A stretch of DNA of 64,000 nt, taken from Legionella sp. PATHC032. Lineage in GTDB: Bacteria > Pseudomonadota > Gammaproteobacteria > Legionellales > Legionellaceae. A program made the position numbers and the translations under genes. Below, in pieces: positions 60,127 to 64,000 of the stretch. The stretch spans positions 1,917,001 through 1,981,000 of the forward strand of contig NZ_JAPHOV010000001.1 of the NCBI RefSeq assembly GCF_026191185.1, given 5' to 3'. A model generated the notes under the pieces. The model was not told the origin of the DNA and did no database searches. It was given only the letters and a program-made list of their open reading frames with translations. Numbering within the stretch: the first letter of the stretch is position 1; each line of letters starts with the position of its first letter.

Positions 60127-60155
60127 TTTAAAATAATAGTCATTGGCTTTATGAC
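60127..60155 (-). terminator. terminator after the tRNA-Ala-Glu-Glu operon
   Basis: Stem GTCAT/ATGAC (60139-60143 with 60151-60155), then TATTATTTTAAAG on the minus strand, just beyond the last tRNA-Glu. Confidence 0.6.
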
Positions 60156-60161
60156 AAATAA

Positions 60162-60237
60162 TGGCGTCCCCAGGGGGATTCGAACCCCCGTTACCGCCGT
60201 GAAAGGGCGATGTCCTAGGCCTCTAGACGATGGGGAC
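60162..60237 (-). tRNA. tRNA-Glu (TTC), second copy
   Basis: 76 bases with CCA; anticodon TTC in CCTTTCACG. Identical in sequence to the copy at 60287. Confidence 0.96.
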
Positions 60238-60286
60238 CTGGATCTCTTACCTCAAAACACTACAACATTATTTAAATACCAAATAA

Positions 60287-60362
60287 TGGCGTCCCCAGGG
60301 GGATTCGAACCCCCGTTACCGCCGTGAAAGGGCGATGTCCTAGGCCTCTAGACGATGGGGAC
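60287..60362 (-). tRNA. tRNA-Glu (TTC), first copy
   Basis: 76 bases with CCA; anticodon TTC. The two copies plus a short shared flank (AAATAATGG) repeat at a 125-base interval, a tandem duplication. Confidence 0.96.
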
Positions 60363-60399
60363 CTAGTATTTTTTAACCATCAACATACAACGATGTTGA

Positions 60400-60475
<76 letters not shown>

Positions 60476-60788
60476 AAAATAAGGCTTGCAGTTTAATTAG
60501 ACGCCTTATTGCTGTCAAGTGGTTTTTCCATATTTAATGGAAGTCTTTTACAAGACAACCTTTTTTTGCATCAAAATCATGGATAAATCCAAATCGCTGT
60601 ACCATTTTTATCAATAAAAATGAATATTAGTGAAATATTATTACAGCGAAAATTTTTGCCCATGAGAGTTTAATCCAAAAAATATTTGGCCAGCCCGAAA
60701 ACAAAGGTTGTAATAGAACTCATACTTTAAATTCGGTTTAAACCAGGCAAGGTAAATATTTTTTAATTAAAAAATAACAGGGATATGG
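60476..60788. other. 313-base spacer before the trehalase pseudogene
   Basis: Contains the tRNA promoter at 60490-60518 on the minus strand. The remainder is AT-rich with no gene or repeat that I can support. Confidence 0.5.
60490..60518 (-). promoter_or_regulatory. consensus promoter of the tRNA-Ala-Glu-Glu operon
   Basis: On the minus strand TTGACA, 17-base spacer, TAAACT, about 15 bases before the tRNA-Ala 5' end. Confidence 0.85.
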
Positions 60789-62322
60789 ATGCGAAGTTTC
60801 TTAGTCTTTATTATTTTCTTCTCCAGCTTTAATCTTGGCTTTACCCATCCACCGATGGAGTCTCAATCGAACATGCAAGAGATTAATCAATACATAGAGC
60901 AGACCTGGAATACACTAACCAGAGACAATGCCAGTCTCTTGTCTGGCTCTGATGAAAAATTACCCCATACTCAATCGATTATCTACTTACCGCAAGAAGA
61001 AAATCTCAATAAAATAAAAACACAGTCACTCAAAATTGGCCCGAATGGAAAAAAAAGAAAGCCATTTTTAAATACCTTCCCCGGGACATTTCAACAATAA
61101 AACAGCATGGTTTGCTGTATTTGCCTCATCCCTATATTGTAGGGGGAAGATTTAATGAAATGTATGGCTGGGATAGTTATTTTATAGAATTGGGCCTAAT
61201 AGAGCATAATCGTCTGACAATGGCTCGACACATGATTGATAATCTCATCTATGAAATTGACCATTAAGGGACTATCCTAAATGCAAACAGAACCTACTAC
61301 TACCTCGAACGTTCACAACCCCCTTTACTCACAGCAATGATTTTAGCTTATTATGACAAAACCCAAGATAGAAAATGGCTTGAATCGACTTTACCAGCCA
61401 TCAAAAAACTTCATACTTACTGGACGACTCCTCCACACCTAATCCCCGAACTTGGTTTGTCTCGTTATTATGCTGGTGGCCAGGGAAAGCCTCCAGAGGA
61501 ATCAACAGTATATTATGAAAAAGTTTTAAATTATTTTAAAACCCATGACATCAATGATTATGATAAGTCCCTTTTTTATAGTAAAGCATCAAACCAGTTA
61601 ACGGAACTATTTTATATTGCTGACCGAACAGTCAGAGAGTCTGGTTTTGACATTACTGCCAAATTTGGCCCTTTCAGTGCGGGCATTCTGGACTACGCAC
61701 CAGTCGATTTGAATGTATTAATTTATCAAATGGAAAATGATCTGGGCATAATTTATAAAATTCTTGGTAATAAAGAAAATACCACTATTTGGACTCAAAA
61801 AGCCGAAGCCCGAGCAACACTTATAAACCATTATCTTTGGGATGATAAGGCCGGTTATTATTTTGATTATAACTTTAAAACAAAACAACTGAGACCCTAT
61901 ATTTATGCAACTACTTTCTATCCCTTGTGGGCAGGTATTGCATCCAAAGACCTAGCTCAATCCCTTGCTAATAACCTCCCCATTCTATTAGCCAGAGGGG
62001 GATTGTTAACCAGTTGTTATATTCAGGGAGTACACAGTGGGATGCCCCTTTCGGATGGGCTCCTTTGCAACATTTTGCCGTACTCGGTTTGAATAGATAT
62101 GGATATAAAGAGTTAGGATTGGATCTTGCTAACCGCTTTGTCCACACAATACATAAAGGATTTCAGGAAGCCCATACTCTTTTTGAAAAATATGATACTC
62201 AAAATATGAGCATTCATACCGAAAATAAAATTCAATACAGCTATAGTACAAATGTTGTAGGTTTTGGATAGACTAATGGTGCGTATCTCGTCTTCAAAAG
62301 ATTAATCAATGCAAGTAATTAA
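60789..62322 (+). pseudogene. treA: periplasmic trehalase (GH37), disrupted
   Basis: Remains of an exported trehalase that would split trehalose into two glucose. The first fragment (60789-61100) has a signal peptide (FLVFIIFFSSFNLGFT) and the start of the enzyme. Past a frameshift near 61080-61105, another frame gives [20 protein letters not shown], then a TAA at 61265 where homologues have Tyr (EID-Y-G), then NANRTYYYLERSQPP and most of the enzyme. A second frameshift near 62015-62035 leads to STQWDAPFGWAPLQHFAV, and a TAG at 62269 replaces the Trp of GFGWTNG. Four independent lesions show it is dead. The sequence is otherwise well preserved, so the loss looks recent. Confidence 0.88.
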
Positions 62323-62342
62323 CGTATAATCAATTCTTTTTG

Positions 62343-63428
62343 CTAAAGTAAAAAAGGAGAACTAAAGTTTTCAAAGCTATATTTTGAAGCCTCTGGAGAG
62401 TTGTGTGAAATGTTCCATAAGGGATGGTTTCTATAAAAATAACTATTAAATGAAGAAGAACGTTTCAGCAGCTTGGGCATTGTTAATTTCTCTGTTAATT
62501 CTTCTTTGCCTCTGATTTGATATTTGGTTTGTGCTTTTAACTCGGCCTTAACAGATATAGTTTTCAACATCGCCAAATTTTTTAAATCATGATGGATTGT
62601 TTCACTTTGAACAAATAACTGTTTTTCTTTACTCCTTTGGATTGAAGTATTAAGACTCATTCCAGACATCAGCAAACCAAAAACACAAGCGATACCGATA
62701 ATTGTCCACCCAACCAAAGGAACTGCAGCAAAACCGGGAAAAATCCCAAGGGCTGTAAGCAAACCCAATGAACCACAGGAACAACCCGCCAGTGAGCCAA
62801 ATCCGGCACAAAATGCAATAAATCCAGTTTTTAATTTGGCAAATAGGGAAAGCTCTTCATACTTTAAAAAAACATGATCACGATAAAGAATCAATAATTC
62901 CTTTTTAAGTACCGAATGATCCATGGTGTTAATATCCGTTAACTTGCCCACAATAGAGCTTTGATGATTATCATCAAATAGACAGTTTAGAAATACTGCT
63001 GTCGAAGACGAAACAGGCTGTTTTGACCTATTTTTTAATAATCGATTTTTAAGCTCTTCGACCAACACAGACTTATCATAATCATGACGATATTTTTGGG
63101 GGTTTTTAAGCAAACACTCCTGTTTGGTAGCCAATAAGTATTCCGTCAAATAATGAACGATTTGATTTTCTTGTCCTTTAATAGCATGTCTTAATTCATC
63201 ATTTTCTTCATAAGAGTTGCAATAAGACCAATAAGTGACAGGTATTGCGACTAATAAGAATAAACAGGCGGAAATGACACCCAATGAGACAGTCAGTGCC
63301 GAGTTACCAACAGTGAGTCCAAAAGAACCAAATACCAGGCCAAATGTAGTCCATGCTACCCCCCCTGCAGTTCCCATACCATCTGATAGTGATTTTAAAA
63401 TTTGCATCGATTGATTCAACATCGCCAT
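62343..63428 (-). CDS. multi-helix membrane protein of unknown function; possible effector
   Basis: I do not recognise a family. 361 residues from the ATG at 63428 (a TTG nine bases upstream also fits). Two hydrophobic hairpins, near residues 20-67 (VAWTTFGLVFGSFGLTVG ... ISACLFLLVAIPVTYWSY) and 205-262 (FIAFCAGFGSLAGCSCGSLGLLTALGIFPGFAAVPLVGWTIIGIACVFGLLMSG), each rich in Gly, are separated by about 135 charged residues. The tail is Ser/Asn-rich. Paired hydrophobic hairpins with charged soluble parts and a polar C-terminus occur in Legionella effectors that insert into vacuolar membranes, but no sorting signal is certain here. Confidence 0.65.
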   Translation of the reverse strand: MAMLNQSMQILKSLSDGMGTAGGVAWTTFGLVFGSFGLTVGNSALTVSLGVISACLFLLVAIPVTYWSYCNSYEENDELRHAIKGQENQIVHYLTEYLLATKQECLLKNPQKYRHDYDKSVLVEELKNRLLKNRSKQPVSSSTAVFLNCLFDDNHQSSIVGKLTDINTMDHSVLKKELLILYRDHVFLKYEELSLFAKLKTGFIAFCAGFGSLAGCSCGSLGLLTALGIFPGFAAVPLVGWTIIGIACVFGLLMSGMSLNTSIQRSKEKQLFVQSETIHHDLKNLAMLKTISVKAELKAQTKYQIRGKEELTEKLTMPKLLKRSSSFNSYFYRNHPLWNISHNSPEASKYSFENFSSPFLL

Positions 63429-63507
63429 TCGGCCCAAAATACTAAAAATACTATTTTAGTATGATTAAATTATTTCAATTGCTCACTACCAGAATGCAAT
63501 TTTCAGG

Positions 63508-63951
63508 TTACCAATGTCCAATATTGGGTGCTGATGACCAAGGTTCCTGCTTTGGCAAAGGCTCCCCCTTTTGCAATAATTCTATAGAAATATTATCAGG
63601 AGATCGAATAAAAGCCATATGACCATCTCTTGGCGGCCTATTAATTACTACACCACATTCCTGTAAATGTTGGCAGAGTTTATAGATATCATCCACATGA
63701 TATGCCAAATGACCAAAATTTCTTCCCTCTGTATAGTCTTCTGGATCCCAGTTATAAGTCAACTCTAACATTGGGCCATAAGAAGTTTTAACTTGTTCCA
63801 TATCGTCAGGAGCAGTTAAAAATACCAAGGTAAAACGGCCTTTGGCATTTTCAGTACGTTTTACTTCTACCAATCCCAATTTATTACAATAAAAATCGAG
63901 TGATTGTTCTAAATTCGAAACCCTGACCATCGTGTGTAAATATTTCATCAA
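63508..63951 (-). CDS. gloA: lactoylglutathione lyase (glyoxalase I)
   Basis: Vicinal-oxygen-chelate enzyme of 147 residues that isomerises the methylglyoxal-glutathione adduct to S-lactoylglutathione. Metal ligands are in the expected places: His in KYLHTMVRV, Glu in MLELTYNW, His in FGHLAYHVDD and Glu in ISIELLQKG. Start at either of two adjacent ATGs. The C-terminal EPLPKQEPWSSAPNIGHW is longer than in E. coli. It uses glutathione made by the gshAB products. Some VOC proteins have other substrates, but the match to GloA is close. Confidence 0.85.
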   Translation of the reverse strand: MMKYLHTMVRVSNLEQSLDFYCNKLGLVEVKRTENAKGRFTLVFLTAPDDMEQVKTSYGPMLELTYNWDPEDYTEGRNFGHLAYHVDDIYKLCQHLQECGVVINRPPRDGHMAFIRSPDNISIELLQKGEPLPKQEPWSSAPNIGHW

Positions 63952-64000
63952 TTATCCTTAACTATAGAAAATTATTTTTTATTAATCAATAAGTTAGTAT

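Noticed and set aside
61337..62271. Two separate intact genes in the trehalase region
   Set aside because: The open frames are consecutive pieces of a single trehalase and connect at exactly the places where homologues continue.

Overview
The window is chromosomal DNA from Legionella pneumophila or a very close relative. The evidence is low GC content with long AT-rich intergenic spacers, a Com1-like DsbA2, a type II secretion gene pair of the Lsp type, a VirK protein, and several Legionella-type proteins that look like Dot/Icm (type IVB) effectors, two of which I believe correspond to the named effectors Ceg25 and Lem14. Gene order matches what I remember of the Philadelphia-1 chromosome around dsbA2 and clpP; those identities come from memory and were not searched.

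Layout. Positions 1-9400 hold a leucine-catabolism block: isovaleryl-CoA dehydrogenase (3' end only), acetyl-CoA acetyltransferase, a small membrane protein, both methylcrotonyl-CoA carboxylase subunits, methylglutaconyl-CoA hydratase, HMG-CoA lyase, and then acetoacetyl-CoA synthetase. Together they turn leucine into acetyl-CoA, in keeping with an amino-acid-eating intracellular bacterium. Positions 9.5-14.4 kb hold virK, a methionine ABC transporter (metNIQ) behind a leader resembling a SAM-II riboswitch, and an effector-like gene behind a PmrA-type tandem box. Positions 14.5-29.3 kb are housekeeping genes: rsmJ, gmhB, glyQS, dsbA2, uvrD, a proline-iminopeptidase homologue without its catalytic serine, dtd, mlaA, gshAB, a drug/metabolite transporter and a rhodanese.

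Positions 29.3-36.3 kb mix core genes (a PafA-like phosphatase, udk, fabI) with two accessory genes: a Lem14-like protein and a 713-residue ankyrin protein whose centre has a Cys-His-Asp arrangement like YopT-family cysteine proteases. A 124-bp MITE-like palindrome with a 5-bp target duplication lies between them.

Positions 36.6-45.9 kb carry the conserved protein-quality block ppiD, tRNA-Asp, tRNA-Val, hupB, lon, clpX, clpP, tig on the minus strand, preceded by a Pro-Arg-His-Leu tRNA operon with a near-consensus promoter and a second, diverged palindrome inside it. Positions 46-56.9 kb hold a solitary tyrosine recombinase, an ABC-F ATPase, the lepA-lepB-DUF4845-rnc cluster, mltB, lspLM and a SPOR-domain lipoprotein. 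Positions 56.97-58.63 kb are one mobile unit: an IS982-type transposase plus a GNAT acetyltransferase gene, bounded by matching terminal inverted repeats and a 6-bp target duplication. The window ends with dgt, a tRNA-Ala-Glu-Glu operon, a trehalase pseudogene, a membrane protein of unknown function and a glyoxalase I homologue.

The observations most worth following are the passenger-carrying IS982 unit, the ankyrin/YopT-like protein, the candidate SAM-II leader of metNIQ, and the nucleophile-less proline iminopeptidase homologue.
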